Virus record (IMG/VR): IMGVR_UViG_3300027833_001855
Span: 1-30,984 of that record
DNA length: 30,984 bases
Origin: a virus
Direction: 5' to 3' (one strand)
Shown here: positions 21,095 through 29,002 of the stretch, piece by piece
Layout: each line of letters starts with the position of its first letter
How positions within the stretch are numbered: the first letter of the stretch is position 1
Translations under genes and position numbers: made by a program
The notes under the pieces: model-generated
The model's database searches: none
What the model saw: only the letters and a program-made list of their open reading frames with translations
What the model was told of the DNA's origin: nothing

Positions 21095-21619
21095 ATGAAA
21101 AATGTAATTTTATCATTTGTGCTTCTTAGCATGGCTACTTTTAGTTCAGCAGGTGTTGCAGATACTTCAGGCCTTGATGCAGAAGATATTTTGTACACAG
21201 TAGAAAATCAACCATCGCTATACTGCCTAGCTGAAAATATTTACTTTGAAGCTAGAGCTGAAAACTTAGCAGGGCAATTTGCTGTTGCAGATGTAACCCT
21301 TAATCGAGTCAAAGACACTCGATATCCAAACAGTATTTGCGAAGTAGTAAAGCAAGGCAAAAAACACGCAAACGGACAAATGAAACGACACAAGTGCCAG
21401 TTCAGCTGGTACTGCGACGGAAGGTCTGACAAGATACGTGACAACGATTCATTTAAACGAGCGCAAACAATTGCGTATATGATTGTTCACTATCGTAAGT
21501 ATCGTGGTATTACAGAAGGTGCAACCCACTATCATGCAGAATATGTATCGCCTCGGTGGGCGCCAGAGTTAGACCTTGTTGGTCGCATTGGGATGCATAT
21601 CTTTTACAGGTGGCCGTAA
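21095..21619 (+). CDS. Exported cell wall hydrolase, SleB/CwlJ family
   Basis: A 174-residue secreted peptidoglycan hydrolase. MKNVILSFVLLSMATFSSAG is a signal peptide, so it reaches the periplasm by the Sec route. CLAENIYFEARAENLAGQ holds the family's catalytic Glu; TLNRVKDTRYPNSICEVV, CQFSWYCDG and GATHYHAEYVSPRWA are further family blocks. SleB-type enzymes cut the glycan strand. It is the likely lysin of this phage or a virion-associated wall enzyme. GAGG precedes the ATG. Its stop shares one base with the next gene's start. Confidence 0.9.
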   Translation: MKNVILSFVLLSMATFSSAGVADTSGLDAEDILYTVENQPSLYCLAENIYFEARAENLAGQFAVADVTLNRVKDTRYPNSICEVVKQGKKHANGQMKRHKCQFSWYCDGRSDKIRDNDSFKRAQTIAYMIVHYRKYRGITEGATHYHAEYVSPRWAPELDLVGRIGMHIFYRWP

Positions 21620-22224
21620 TGGTAACGCATTTAGTAATTGATAACTTCTTACCGCTAAGTTTGCAGAATCAACTAGCAGGAGCATTAATGAATGACTCTC
21701 CTTGGCATTATAGGGACTCATCAAGCGGTGAAGAAAGTAATATAGATCCTAATGATACAAACATAAAAGAGTCAACACAGTTCGTACACAACATATTCCA
21801 CGACAAGGAAGGTGTACAAAGTGAGGCTTGGAACTTGGCCAAGATACCTCTGATGTTCTTAGAATATTATATGAATAATTCAATTAGAATGCCACAGCGT
21901 GTAAAGGCAAACCTACTGTTACAAGATACGTTATCATTAGGAAAGTATCACGCACCGCACGTTGACTTAGCCAATAACGATGCGTTTAGCATGGTGTACT
22001 ATGTACACGACAGTGATGGCGATACTGTTATTTTTGATAATACAGTTAATAACGGACATATGAATTTAAAAGAAGTTGCTCGAGTAACTCCTAAGAAAGG
22101 CCGAGCAGTTATCTTTAACAGTAATAGATTTCATACTAGTAGTAGTCCAATAATAGAAAATCGCAGAGTAATTATTAATTATTGTTTCTTTGCTGACCCA
22201 AAGTTTTTGTCAAAAAGAACTTGA
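21619..22224 (+). CDS. 2OG-Fe(II) oxygenase, prolyl-hydroxylase-like (first of two)
   Basis: A 201-residue dioxygenase. The start at 21619 gives MVTHLVIDNFLPLS, the usual N-terminus, and overlaps the hydrolase stop. HAPHVDLAN supplies the H-x-D iron ligands, RFHTSSSP the distal His, and NRRVIINY the Arg that binds 2-oxoglutarate. These enzymes are frequent in T4-like marine phages. The target (protein, nucleobase or lipid) is unknown. It is unlike the oxygenase at 26665 in sequence, so the two are not recent duplicates. Confidence 0.85.
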   Translation: MVTHLVIDNFLPLSLQNQLAGALMNDSPWHYRDSSSGEESNIDPNDTNIKESTQFVHNIFHDKEGVQSEAWNLAKIPLMFLEYYMNNSIRMPQRVKANLLLQDTLSLGKYHAPHVDLANNDAFSMVYYVHDSDGDTVIFDNTVNNGHMNLKEVARVTPKKGRAVIFNSNRFHTSSSPIIENRRVIINYCFFADPKFLSKRT

Positions 22225-22249
22225 CAAAGTAAAATATTCATAGTATAAT
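22221..22249 (+). promoter_or_regulatory. Consensus sigma70 promoter of gene 22282
   Basis: Perfect TTGACA (22221-22226), 17-base spacer and perfect TATAAT (22244-22249). Start expected near 22256. Confidence 0.85.
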
Positions 22250-22294
22250 AGTTACTCACTACATTAACTAAGGCACATACTATGAATATTTTAC
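22229..22294 (+). promoter_or_regulatory. Promoter-embedded 18 bp hairpin covering the start codon of gene 22282
   Basis: GTAAAATATTCATAGTAT (22229-22246) and its perfect complement (22277-22294) form an 18 bp stem with a 30-base loop. The right arm covers the ATG at 22282 and the first four codons. The left arm lies within the promoter spacer and -10 box, so mRNA from this promoter cannot fold, while read-through mRNA can. Confidence 0.8.
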
Positions 22295-22722
22295 ACAACT
22301 TTTTAATTCCAGAAGCTAAACATCGAGATGCATTTTGGGCAAAGCAACCAATAGACGATCCGCAAACTATTAATGGATTTACTGGTACATTTGCATTTAG
22401 CGAACACAGTCGAATCCCACAAGGTATTACTGAGTTTTTATTAGAGTACTTTCATAAGAAATGTTTTAAGACTGCAAATAGCTGGCGAAAGAATCATATC
22501 GAAGCAATCGAACTTGATGAAATAAACGAACTGATGAACGAGATATGGGATGGTCCAGGTAGTATGAATAAGCTATCCATAATGACAAACGAAATGCGTC
22601 TTGCACGTTTATGGGAAGTTGACGAAGATGATGAATCAACTCAAGATTTTAAATCGTATTATACTCCTACTTATGAATCAGATTTAGGACAGCCAAAACT
22701 GGTTGACAAAGACGTAGACTGA
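22282..22722 (+). CDS. Protein of unknown function under hairpin control
   Basis: A 146-residue acidic soluble protein starting MNILHNFLIPEAKHRDAFW. Helical segments follow (ITEFLLEYFHKKCF, IEAIELDEINELMNEIW), then an acidic C-terminus (WEVDEDDESTQDF). No signal peptide, metal site or catalytic motif. AAGG (22270-22273) serves as a weak ribosome-binding site. Its strong promoter and the 18 bp repeat over its start suggest that timing of its synthesis matters. No family recognised. Confidence 0.75.
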   Translation: MNILHNFLIPEAKHRDAFWAKQPIDDPQTINGFTGTFAFSEHSRIPQGITEFLLEYFHKKCFKTANSWRKNHIEAIELDEINELMNEIWDGPGSMNKLSIMTNEMRLARLWEVDEDDESTQDFKSYYTPTYESDLGQPKLVDKDVD

Positions 22723-22731
22723 GTATATAGT
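22703..22731 (+). promoter_or_regulatory. Sigma70-type promoter of the lipoprotein genes
   Basis: TTGACA (22703-22708) and TATAGT (22726-22731), 17 bases apart, at the end of the upstream gene and about 40 bases before the start at 22769. Confidence 0.7.
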
Positions 22732-22768
22732 TTAAAGTATAAACAAACATAGGCACTTGGAGGCAACA

Positions 22769-23245
22769 ATGAAAAGTATTTTTAAGACAGCAACTGTGGT
22801 TGCACTAGCGGCAACTTTAGGAGCATGTAGCTCTACTGTAAAAATTGCAGAACGTGATAGCTATGCACAACCTAAATGGTATGCTAGTTGTGCGCAAGCA
22901 GGAACCGAAGGTTGGTTCTGGTGGAAAGAAGAGTATGCATATGCATGCGGTGCAGGCGAAAGTCGTTACCAGCAAGCCGCTGAAGAACAAATGTATGCCA
23001 TTGCAATGAACAATTTTGCAAAGCGTATTAACGGTCGAGTTAACAGCGAAACTAAAATTAGTTTTGTAAACGATGTTAAGAATACTACTACAGAAATTGC
23101 TTACACAGTAAGCGATACGCGAGTTACACAACACTTGGAAGAAGAGCGTGGGACTTATATCTACGCTGGCAACCATTACACGTTTGTAAAATTGCGTATG
23201 CCTAAAGCAGTGTTTGATTCATTAGTTACAACGCAGACACAGTAA
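22769..23245 (+). CDS. Lipoprotein 1 (LPP20-like)
   Basis: A 158-residue lipoprotein. MKSIFKTATVVALAATLGAC is a lipoprotein signal with C20 in the lipobox LGAC, so it is lipid-anchored, probably in the outer membrane. The ATG at 22769 follows GGAGG by 5 bases; a TTG at 22757 in frame overlaps the ribosome-binding site and is rejected. The mature part has Trp/Cys-rich WYASCAQAGTEGWFWWKEEY, then QMYAIAMNNFAKRINGRV and a beta-rich end, similar in style to LPP20-type lipoproteins. It is the first of three lipoprotein genes in a row. Confidence 0.8.
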   Translation: MKSIFKTATVVALAATLGACSSTVKIAERDSYAQPKWYASCAQAGTEGWFWWKEEYAYACGAGESRYQQAAEEQMYAIAMNNFAKRINGRVNSETKISFVNDVKNTTTEIAYTVSDTRVTQHLEEERGTYIYAGNHYTFVKLRMPKAVFDSLVTTQTQ

Positions 23246-23246
23246 C

Positions 23247-23570
23247 ATGATTAGATTAATTTCAATCATATGTGTGGTTGCCTTAGTAGGGTGCTCTAGT
23301 AATGACAAAATTGTCTACCAGACTCCCTACTGCTACACTGATCAAACGATCACAAAGCATGACGAAACAGTATCTAGTAAGTCTACTTTACAGTGTACTG
23401 ATCGCCCTGGGCAACAAATGGCAATACAACGAGCTGGCATTGATAAAGCATGTGAAGAATTTTTCTTTCCAGAAGTTAGGAATGGTGTTCGTTATAAACA
23501 AAGAGGAGTTCGTTGTGAGAAACTTGACGGTAGTTGGGAAGTTCTTAACATTGATGGTAATTTTAGGTAG
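23247..23570 (+). CDS. Lipoprotein 2
   Basis: A 107-residue lipoprotein with signal MIRLISIICVVALVGC and lipid-anchored C16. The mature protein has several Cys (YCYTDQTI, LQCTDRPGQ, KACEEF, RCEKLDGSW) that may form disulfides in the periplasm. It begins one base after the stop of lipoprotein 1. The GTG start of lipoprotein 3 lies inside its 3' end in another frame (56-base overlap). Function unknown; an envelope role is inferred. Confidence 0.8.
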   Translation: MIRLISIICVVALVGCSSNDKIVYQTPYCYTDQTITKHDETVSSKSTLQCTDRPGQQMAIQRAGIDKACEEFFFPEVRNGVRYKQRGVRCEKLDGSWEVLNIDGNFR

Positions 23571-23955
23571 TATTAGTGCTTGCAGTAGTACAACTCCTTA
23601 TCAAACAGCATCGGTACAACAATCAGTTAGCGGACCTTATAACTCTGTAAACTCATCAGTCACACTTGCATTTAATCTAATGCGAGATTATTACGGTAGA
23701 TTAACTACTGCACAAAAACAAAAACAATCAGGAGCAGTATACTCTGCTCTTGAAGGCGAGTACGGTGTAGTACATCAATGGTACGATTCTAATGCAATGG
23801 GTGCAGTAAAAGCAGTACACGGCTATCCTCAGGGTAGTGGATTCTGTAAAGTAATTTACTCTACTATTGTAGTTGATAATAAACAACGTAGCTTTGATGA
23901 AACAGCCTGCAAAGAAGCAGGGCACGACGGCTGGCGCTTTATAATTAACAGGTAA
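23515..23955 (+). CDS. Lipoprotein 3, surface-antigen-like
   Basis: A 146-residue lipoprotein with a GTG start at 23515, chosen because AGAGGAG (23502-23508) precedes it by 6 bases and gives the signal MRNLTVVGKFLTLMVILGS-ISAC with C23 in the lipobox. The C-terminal part, GSGFCKVIYSTIVVDNKQRS and TACKEAGHDGWRFI, matches the style of 17 kDa surface-antigen domains of proteobacterial outer-membrane lipoproteins. The start is embedded in lipoprotein 2, recalling overlapping spanin genes, though no i-spanin pair is evident. It may be of host origin. Confidence 0.75.
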   Translation: MRNLTVVGKFLTLMVILGSISACSSTTPYQTASVQQSVSGPYNSVNSSVTLAFNLMRDYYGRLTTAQKQKQSGAVYSALEGEYGVVHQWYDSNAMGAVKAVHGYPQGSGFCKVIYSTIVVDNKQRSFDETACKEAGHDGWRFIINR

Positions 23956-23962
23956 CTTATCT

Positions 23963-26017
23963 ATGTACGAAAGACCTAATAAATACACTACAATGTTATT
24001 AGCTATTCTCACAATGCTGACAGCACTAACTATTAGTGCGGTCGCAATATATTATTCAGTAGCGGGTCTTGTGGCAATTTTTGCCGCGGCCGCTATTCCC
24101 ATTATGATTATGGGCACAACACTTGAAGTAGCCAAACTAGTAACAGCGGTGTGGCTACATCGATATTGGTCACAAGCGGCATGGTGGCTTAAATATTACC
24201 TAGCACTTGCTGTACTTGTTCTTATGTTTATTACAAGCATGGGTATCTTTGGATATCTAAGTAAAGCACATATTGAACAGACAAGTGCAGGCGAAGAAAG
24301 TGTTGCACAAGTAGAGCGGTTGACCACTGAGATTGGCAGACAAGAAGAAATTATTGTTCGTGCAGAAACTAAGATCAATGCACTACAAACTAGCGGCACA
24401 GGCAGTGATGCTAACATACAATCACAAATAGACAAAGAGCAAGGACGTATTGACCTAGCGTTTAAACGTATTGAACCTGCTATTGCACAACAAAACGCAA
24501 CTATTGCAAGCGCAAGAACAAACGACTCTACTCGCACAAAGCCATATGAAGATCAGCTTACAAGTATTACAGCAGAGATCCTACGTTTAGAAACAAGTGC
24601 TAAAGAGTACGAGTCGACAATTAGTACACTATCAAGTGACTCGAGTGGAGTAGAGCCGTTACTTGCACAAATTGCAGGATTAGAAGCAGAGATTATTAGA
24701 GTTACTAATCAATTACAAAGTAGTGAGAAGGATCAAATACGTGCTGGACAGGCTATCATAGGCGTAAGCAGTGACGGTGCATTTGGTGGAAACACACGTA
24801 GGGCACTAGTAGCCTGGGTCGCCGCACAACGTGACCGTATAACGCAAATACAAGGCGAAGTAGCAACAGTACGCAAAGACGCAACGTCAACAGTGGACGC
24901 AGAACGTGTGCGGTTAGCAGACGTAGTTAAAGACATTCGCACAGTGCAAATACCTGCACTCAAAGCTCGTGAACTAACTATGTTAGATAAAATTAACGAA
25001 GTACGCCAAACTGAATCGCCTGTAATTGCTACAGCAAGAGATGAGATACAACGACTTCGCGAAAGTGCGGAAGCACAAGTAGCTAACAGTCAAACGCTTA
25101 TTGAACGACTACGTGGCCAGCTTGCACAAACAGATAAAACAGTTGAAATTGATGCGGCGGTTGATGAACAAGGCGAACGTATTAAAACGGCTAATGCAGA
25201 AATAGATATACTTACAGAACAGAAGTACGAACTAGAAGGCGAGTATCGTCAGCTAGAAGCAGAAGTAGGTCCAATTAAGTACATTGCTGAATTTGTGTAT
25301 GGTGAGCAAGCAGATAAAAACATGCTTGAGAAAGCAGTTACTTGGGTAATTGTAATCATTATCTTTGTGTTTGATCCACTTGCAGTGCTGTTACTAATTG
25401 CAAGTCAGTATACGTTTGACTTTGCTCGAAGGACTAAAGAAGATGATGACGATAGTGACCGCCTTCAGTCCGAGAGACAAGAATTTGAACGAGCAAGAGC
25501 ACAAGCAATAGTTAACAACATTCCTCCTGATCATGACCCTATTGAAGTTCCTGAGTTTGAAGACGTGGATCAAGAAACAATAGACAAAGAGTTTGCCGAA
25601 GAAGACAACACTAAAGAATGGCAAAAGCTATACGGTGAACTTGAAGATGACGAACCCAAAAAAAAAGTAGAATCATCGGACGAGTTAAACTTGGAAGAAT
25701 TAACCGCTGAAGAATTAGACCGCAAAGCAAACTACGAAGCTAAAGAACAAACTGAAGAATTTAAAACAGCAAAAAATGCATGGAAAGACGCAAATCCAAC
25801 TCTGACTCTTAAGATGGAAAAGAACAGGTATATAAAGGGTATGATAGACATTCTTCCTTGGGAAGTAGAAAACGAAGAATATACATACATTAAAAAGTCA
25901 AATGCATATATCAAGCAAGATGCAGAAGGCTCCCAAGTTAGAATTAAACCTGAAGGTTATCAGCAAAATGCAGAACAAAACGAAGACACCATTTTTAATA
26001 AACTTAAAAATAAATAG
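23963..26017 (+). CDS. Large coiled-coil membrane protein
   Basis: A 684-residue protein. Three hydrophobic segments lie at about 10-32, 35-60 and 74-96; a long charged coiled-coil-like region at about 100-450 (repeated ARxE/RLxxQI heptads); a fourth membrane segment near 460-480 (WVIVIIIFVFDPLAVLLLIA); and a very acidic cytoplasmic-type tail to 684. Basic residues in the loop between segments 2 and 3 (HRYWSQAAWWLKYY) and after segment 4 (ARRTK) put both in the cytoplasm, so the coiled coil should face the periplasm. Similar large proteins occur in T4-like cyanophages. It starts 7 bases after lipoprotein 3. Function unknown. Confidence 0.8.
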   Translation: MYERPNKYTTMLLAILTMLTALTISAVAIYYSVAGLVAIFAAAAIPIMIMGTTLEVAKLVTAVWLHRYWSQAAWWLKYYLALAVLVLMFITSMGIFGYLSKAHIEQTSAGEESVAQVERLTTEIGRQEEIIVRAETKINALQTSGTGSDANIQSQIDKEQGRIDLAFKRIEPAIAQQNATIASARTNDSTRTKPYEDQLTSITAEILRLETSAKEYESTISTLSSDSSGVEPLLAQIAGLEAEIIRVTNQLQSSEKDQIRAGQAIIGVSSDGAFGGNTRRALVAWVAAQRDRITQIQGEVATVRKDATSTVDAERVRLADVVKDIRTVQIPALKARELTMLDKINEVRQTESPVIATARDEIQRLRESAEAQVANSQTLIERLRGQLAQTDKTVEIDAAVDEQGERIKTANAEIDILTEQKYELEGEYRQLEAEVGPIKYIAEFVYGEQADKNMLEKAVTWVIVIIIFVFDPLAVLLLIASQYTFDFARRTKEDDDDSDRLQSERQEFERARAQAIVNNIPPDHDPIEVPEFEDVDQETIDKEFAEEDNTKEWQKLYGELEDDEPKKKVESSDELNLEELTAEELDRKANYEAKEQTEEFKTAKNAWKDANPTLTLKMEKNRYIKGMIDILPWEVENEEYTYIKKSNAYIKQDAEGSQVRIKPEGYQQNAEQNEDTIFNKLKNK

Positions 26018-26025
26018 GTCACCTG

Positions 26026-26421
26026 TTGGATAAAATTACAGTAATAACACCCCCCGATAAATTATTTAATAAAGCATATAACTTCCTTTTAATTTACCCT
26101 GATGACTTTATTAAGACTGAATTACAAAACATAATAGTAGATTGGGAGGTTGCTATTAATGTTTATGTATACGAACCTGAAGAATATGATCAAGATGTTG
26201 ATTGGCTGTTAAGTATGCACAAGATAGCCGATACTGTAATTTTGTGTGTAGACAACTGTCCTGCTAAGATACACGACCTTACATCATATTTTATTAGTAG
26301 TACTAACACTTTTTGGTTGACAAATGGTGAAGGTATGTATTATAATAAACTTAGCTTAAACAGAATATATAACTTAGATGATATATCAAATACCTTAGGA
26401 GGTAAAATTGAAGAGAAATGA
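26026..26421 (+). CDS. Conserved phage protein of unknown function, TTG start
   Basis: A 131-residue acidic protein. The start is TTG at 26026 (MDKITVITPPDKLFNKAYNF); no ATG is available before residue 69, and the sequence from the TTG forms a sound alpha/beta start. DWEVAINVYVYEPEEYDQDVD, in pieces, and ADTVILCVDNCP suggest a small Rossmann-like or response-regulator-like sheet, but key residues cannot be named. Weak ribosome-binding site. It overlaps bS21 by 14 bases; the strong AGGAGG of bS21 lies within its last codons. Confidence 0.7.
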   Translation: MDKITVITPPDKLFNKAYNFLLIYPDDFIKTELQNIIVDWEVAINVYVYEPEEYDQDVDWLLSMHKIADTVILCVDNCPAKIHDLTSYFISSTNTFWLTNGEGMYYNKLSLNRIYNLDDISNTLGGKIEEK

Positions 26422-26662
26422 TAACAAAGGCGTCCCACAAAAAGGTGGACTTTACGTCGAAGTAAGAAACAACGATATTAACTTTGCACTACGCAAGTTT
26501 AAAAAGAAAGTCCAAGAAGATGGCCTAATGCAAGAATTGCGTGAACGTGGTCACTATGTTAAGCCTAGTGAAAAACGTGCTAAAGCAAAAGCGGCAGGTA
26601 TTGCACGTTGGAAGAAAAAGCAAGCTAAGGATAATGAACTGCACGGCCCAAGGCTTCATTAG
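26408..26662 (+). CDS. rpsU: Ribosomal protein bS21 homologue
   Basis: An 84-residue protein with the bS21 core VEVRNNDINFALRKFKKKV (from about residue 17), then DGLMQELRERGHYVKPSEKR and a basic C-terminus with AAGIARWKKK. bS21 sits on the small subunit near the anti-Shine-Dalgarno sequence and helps mRNA selection during initiation. Phage bS21 genes are reported in pelagiphages and other viruses, where they may replace the host protein. The start is TTG, five bases after a perfect AGGAGG (26397-26402). It overlaps the upstream gene by 14 bases. The 16-residue N-terminal extension is Gly/Lys/Asn-rich. Confidence 0.93.
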   Translation: MKRNDNKGVPQKGGLYVEVRNNDINFALRKFKKKVQEDGLMQELRERGHYVKPSEKRAKAKAAGIARWKKKQAKDNELHGPRLH

Positions 26663-26664
26663 AT

Positions 26665-27234
26665 ATGTCAGACTTAAAGGCGGATATTTGGTTCCCTACA
26701 TTAGTATGGCATAAGAAACTTACTACAGATTTAAATGCAGTAACAAATTATGCCTTAACTTTAAAGGACAATACTAAAGGTACAAATTTAAGTAACTATG
26801 GTGGATGGCAGAGCGAAGGCACTGTTCTTCCACCAGAGCATGTTGAGTTATTAATTGAACTAGACCAAACAATTAAAACATGCTGTCAGCAAGCAGGACT
26901 ACCTCCGTTAAAGTTATATAACACTTGGTTTTGTGTTAACGGTTATGGCGATTATAACACAGTACATAATCATCAAGACTCTGTACTAAGCGGAGTAATA
27001 TATCTAAATGTACCTGATGACAAGTGCGGAGATATTGAGTTTTATAGAGACGATGACAGTAGTTATTATATTCCAGATTTAGAAAACTATAACAACTTTA
27101 CATCACAAAAGGCAACCTACACCCCCACAGTGGGGAAAATGTTAATTTTCCCCGGATGGCTAAAACACAGTGTACAAGGAAGTAGAAGCCAAGGCGAACG
27201 AGTAAGTATGTCGTTTAATTATGGAGTTAGGTAA
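26665..27234 (+). CDS. 2OG-Fe(II) oxygenase (second of two)
   Basis: A 189-residue dioxygenase of the TIGR02466-like phage type. It has [11 protein letters not shown] at the start, [20 protein letters not shown] then [14 protein letters not shown] with the iron-binding His/Asp region, [13 protein letters not shown] with the distal His, and GERVSMSFN with the 2-oxoglutarate Arg. It starts 2 bases after bS21 and its stop shares one base with guaC. Hydroxylation of a protein such as a ribosomal component is an idea suggested by the bS21 neighbour; some ribosomal oxygenases use this fold. Target unproven. Confidence 0.88.
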   Translation: MSDLKADIWFPTLVWHKKLTTDLNAVTNYALTLKDNTKGTNLSNYGGWQSEGTVLPPEHVELLIELDQTIKTCCQQAGLPPLKLYNTWFCVNGYGDYNTVHNHQDSVLSGVIYLNVPDDKCGDIEFYRDDDSSYYIPDLENYNNFTSQKATYTPTVGKMLIFPGWLKHSVQGSRSQGERVSMSFNYGVR

Positions 27235-28334
27235 TGAGAATTGATCAAGACGTTAAACTAGATTACAAGGACGTATTAATTCGACCAAAGCGTAGTACGC
27301 TTAAAAGTCGCAGTCAAGTACGACTCGACCGTAAGTTTAAATTTAGAAACAGTAAAGCAGAGTACGAAGGCATTCCTATTATGGCAGCTAACATGGATGG
27401 TGTTGGTACATTTGCTATGGCAGACAAACTTGCCGAAGGCAGCATCTTTACTTGTCTTGTTAAAACATACAGTCAAGAAGAAATTGCGCTTTACTTTACT
27501 GAAGGCATCAAAGAGCGTACAGAAAACGTTGCTATGAGCATTGGCACAAGTTGGGAAGACTTTGACAAACTGTCAGCAGTAGTTACTATGGTTGGTGAAG
27601 AGTTGAAGTACGTATGCATGGATATTGCAAATGGGTATAGTGATCACTTTGCAGAACATGTTAAGAAAGTACGTAATGCGTTTCCAAATATTGTAATTAT
27701 TGCCGGAAATGTAGTAACAGGTGAAATGACAGAGGAGTTGATTCTTGCAGGAGCAGACATTGTTAAAGTGGGTATCGGGCCTGGTAGCGTTTGCACTACT
27801 CGTATCCAAACTGGTGTGGGATATCCACAGCTCAGTGCCGTTATTGAGTGCGCTGATGCCGCTCATGGCCTTGGTGGTCATATTATTGCTGACGGTGGTT
27901 GTACCTGTCCTGGGGACGTTGCTAAGGCTTTTGCGGGCGGGGCCGACTTTGTAATGCTCGGTGGTATGCTTGCTGGACACGATGAAGGCGGCGGCAAAGT
28001 AATTACTAAAATTTATGAAACAGATGAAGTTATTGAAACAAATGATAACTTCTATGAAGCAGTATACAAGAAAAAACAGTTTGTAGCGTTCTACGGTATG
28101 AGTAGTGATGCCGCAAACACAAAACATTTTGGTGGACTTAAAGACTATCGTTCATCGGAAGGCAGGGAAGTCTTAGTTCCTTACAGGGGCTCTGTTGGTG
28201 TAACCATACAAGATTTAACCGGAGGACTAAGATCTACCTGTACTTATGCAGGCGCAATGAAACTTAAACAACTTAGTAAGTGTACAACGTTTGTGCGCTG
28301 TACTCAACAATTTAACGGAATATATGCAAAATGA
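27234..28334 (+). CDS. guaC: GMP reductase
   Basis: A 366-residue enzyme that converts GMP to IMP and ammonia with NADPH. The N-terminus [20 protein letters not shown] and the segments [27 protein letters not shown] (catalytic C187), [20 protein letters not shown] and [12 protein letters not shown] closely follow E. coli GuaC rather than IMP dehydrogenase; there is no CBS domain. Length is slightly above GuaC. The gene overlaps the oxygenase by one base and the next gene by 4. Together with prs it redirects purines, likely from guanine toward adenine nucleotides. GuaC is unusual in a phage. Confidence 0.95.
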   Translation: MRIDQDVKLDYKDVLIRPKRSTLKSRSQVRLDRKFKFRNSKAEYEGIPIMAANMDGVGTFAMADKLAEGSIFTCLVKTYSQEEIALYFTEGIKERTENVAMSIGTSWEDFDKLSAVVTMVGEELKYVCMDIANGYSDHFAEHVKKVRNAFPNIVIIAGNVVTGEMTEELILAGADIVKVGIGPGSVCTTRIQTGVGYPQLSAVIECADAAHGLGGHIIADGGCTCPGDVAKAFAGGADFVMLGGMLAGHDEGGGKVITKIYETDEVIETNDNFYEAVYKKKQFVAFYGMSSDAANTKHFGGLKDYRSSEGREVLVPYRGSVGVTIQDLTGGLRSTCTYAGAMKLKQLSKCTTFVRCTQQFNGIYAK

Positions 28335-28996
28335 TGTACTATACACCTGTTCCAATTGAAGAACATGATGCACTACTTGGTGTTGACTTTAATAAACGAT
28401 TTACTAAAGAAATGCAAGATTACTATGCACCTTATCAACGAAAGAACCGTACAATTTGTATCGGCAAAGAAACCTGGGAGTATGCTACAGCTGATAGTAT
28501 TCCAGGCGGTGAATGGGTAGGTGCTGGTAAAAATGTTATTGATGTTAAGGCTCCGGGTATTGAGATTGATGTTAAAGGTATCAGTATTAATAAGATTAGC
28601 AAAGGATATACTACTGAAGCTAGTGTATTACAAAACAACAAGTCCGGAACAGACAATTTTATGAAATTGTTTAAAGACAAAGACTTTAATGCATTAAAAA
28701 CAATGTATGTTGATAGTTTTGTTAATAAAGTACAGTCTACAACTAACTTGCATGTATTATGTTCTGTTAGAGAAAAGTCAACAAAGAGCGTACACTACTG
28801 TCTACTTAAAGTAGAAGAAAAACAGAATGACACGTTCATCGAGGAGATGGGCGTATCAGGTAGTCGTACAGTAGACATTCCAATGATGGATCCAGAATTT
28901 GGAAAAGTTTATTTGTACATACCAAAACGCAGATTAGAACTAAGACTGAACTACCCTGGGATGTCAAAATACACAGTGTATTCACATTCGATCTGA
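28331..28996 (+). CDS. Protein with a possible PD-(D/E)XK-type nuclease motif
   Basis: A 221-residue soluble protein. [20 protein letters not shown] and EIDVKGISI (about residues 60-88) place an Asp near 70 and a D-V-K at about 81-83, similar to the D...(D/E)xK active site of restriction-type nucleases. The following [12 protein letters not shown] and a beta-rich C-terminus ([21 protein letters not shown]) would complete a small fold. I do not recognise the family and the motif may be chance. It overlaps guaC by 4 bases (ATGATG), so it is co-translated, and it lies just upstream of dnaK. Confidence 0.7.
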   Translation: MMYYTPVPIEEHDALLGVDFNKRFTKEMQDYYAPYQRKNRTICIGKETWEYATADSIPGGEWVGAGKNVIDVKAPGIEIDVKGISINKISKGYTTEASVLQNNKSGTDNFMKLFKDKDFNALKTMYVDSFVNKVQSTTNLHVLCSVREKSTKSVHYCLLKVEEKQNDTFIEEMGVSGSRTVDIPMMDPEFGKVYLYIPKRRLELRLNYPGMSKYTVYSHSI

Positions 28997-29002
28997 TAAA
29001 TA
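28997..29002 (+). promoter_or_regulatory. Late-promoter-like box GATAAATAA before dnaK
   Basis: TAAATA lies immediately after the upstream stop and 58 bases before the dnaK ATG. AAAGGAG follows at 29048-29054. I saw no sigma32-type heat-shock promoter and no good TTGACA/TATAAT pair in this gap. Confidence 0.4.

Noticed and set aside
27573-28127. A 184-residue open frame on the reverse strand
   Set aside because: It is opposite guaC, which is secure, and has a Cys/Asn/Thr-rich composition without motifs.
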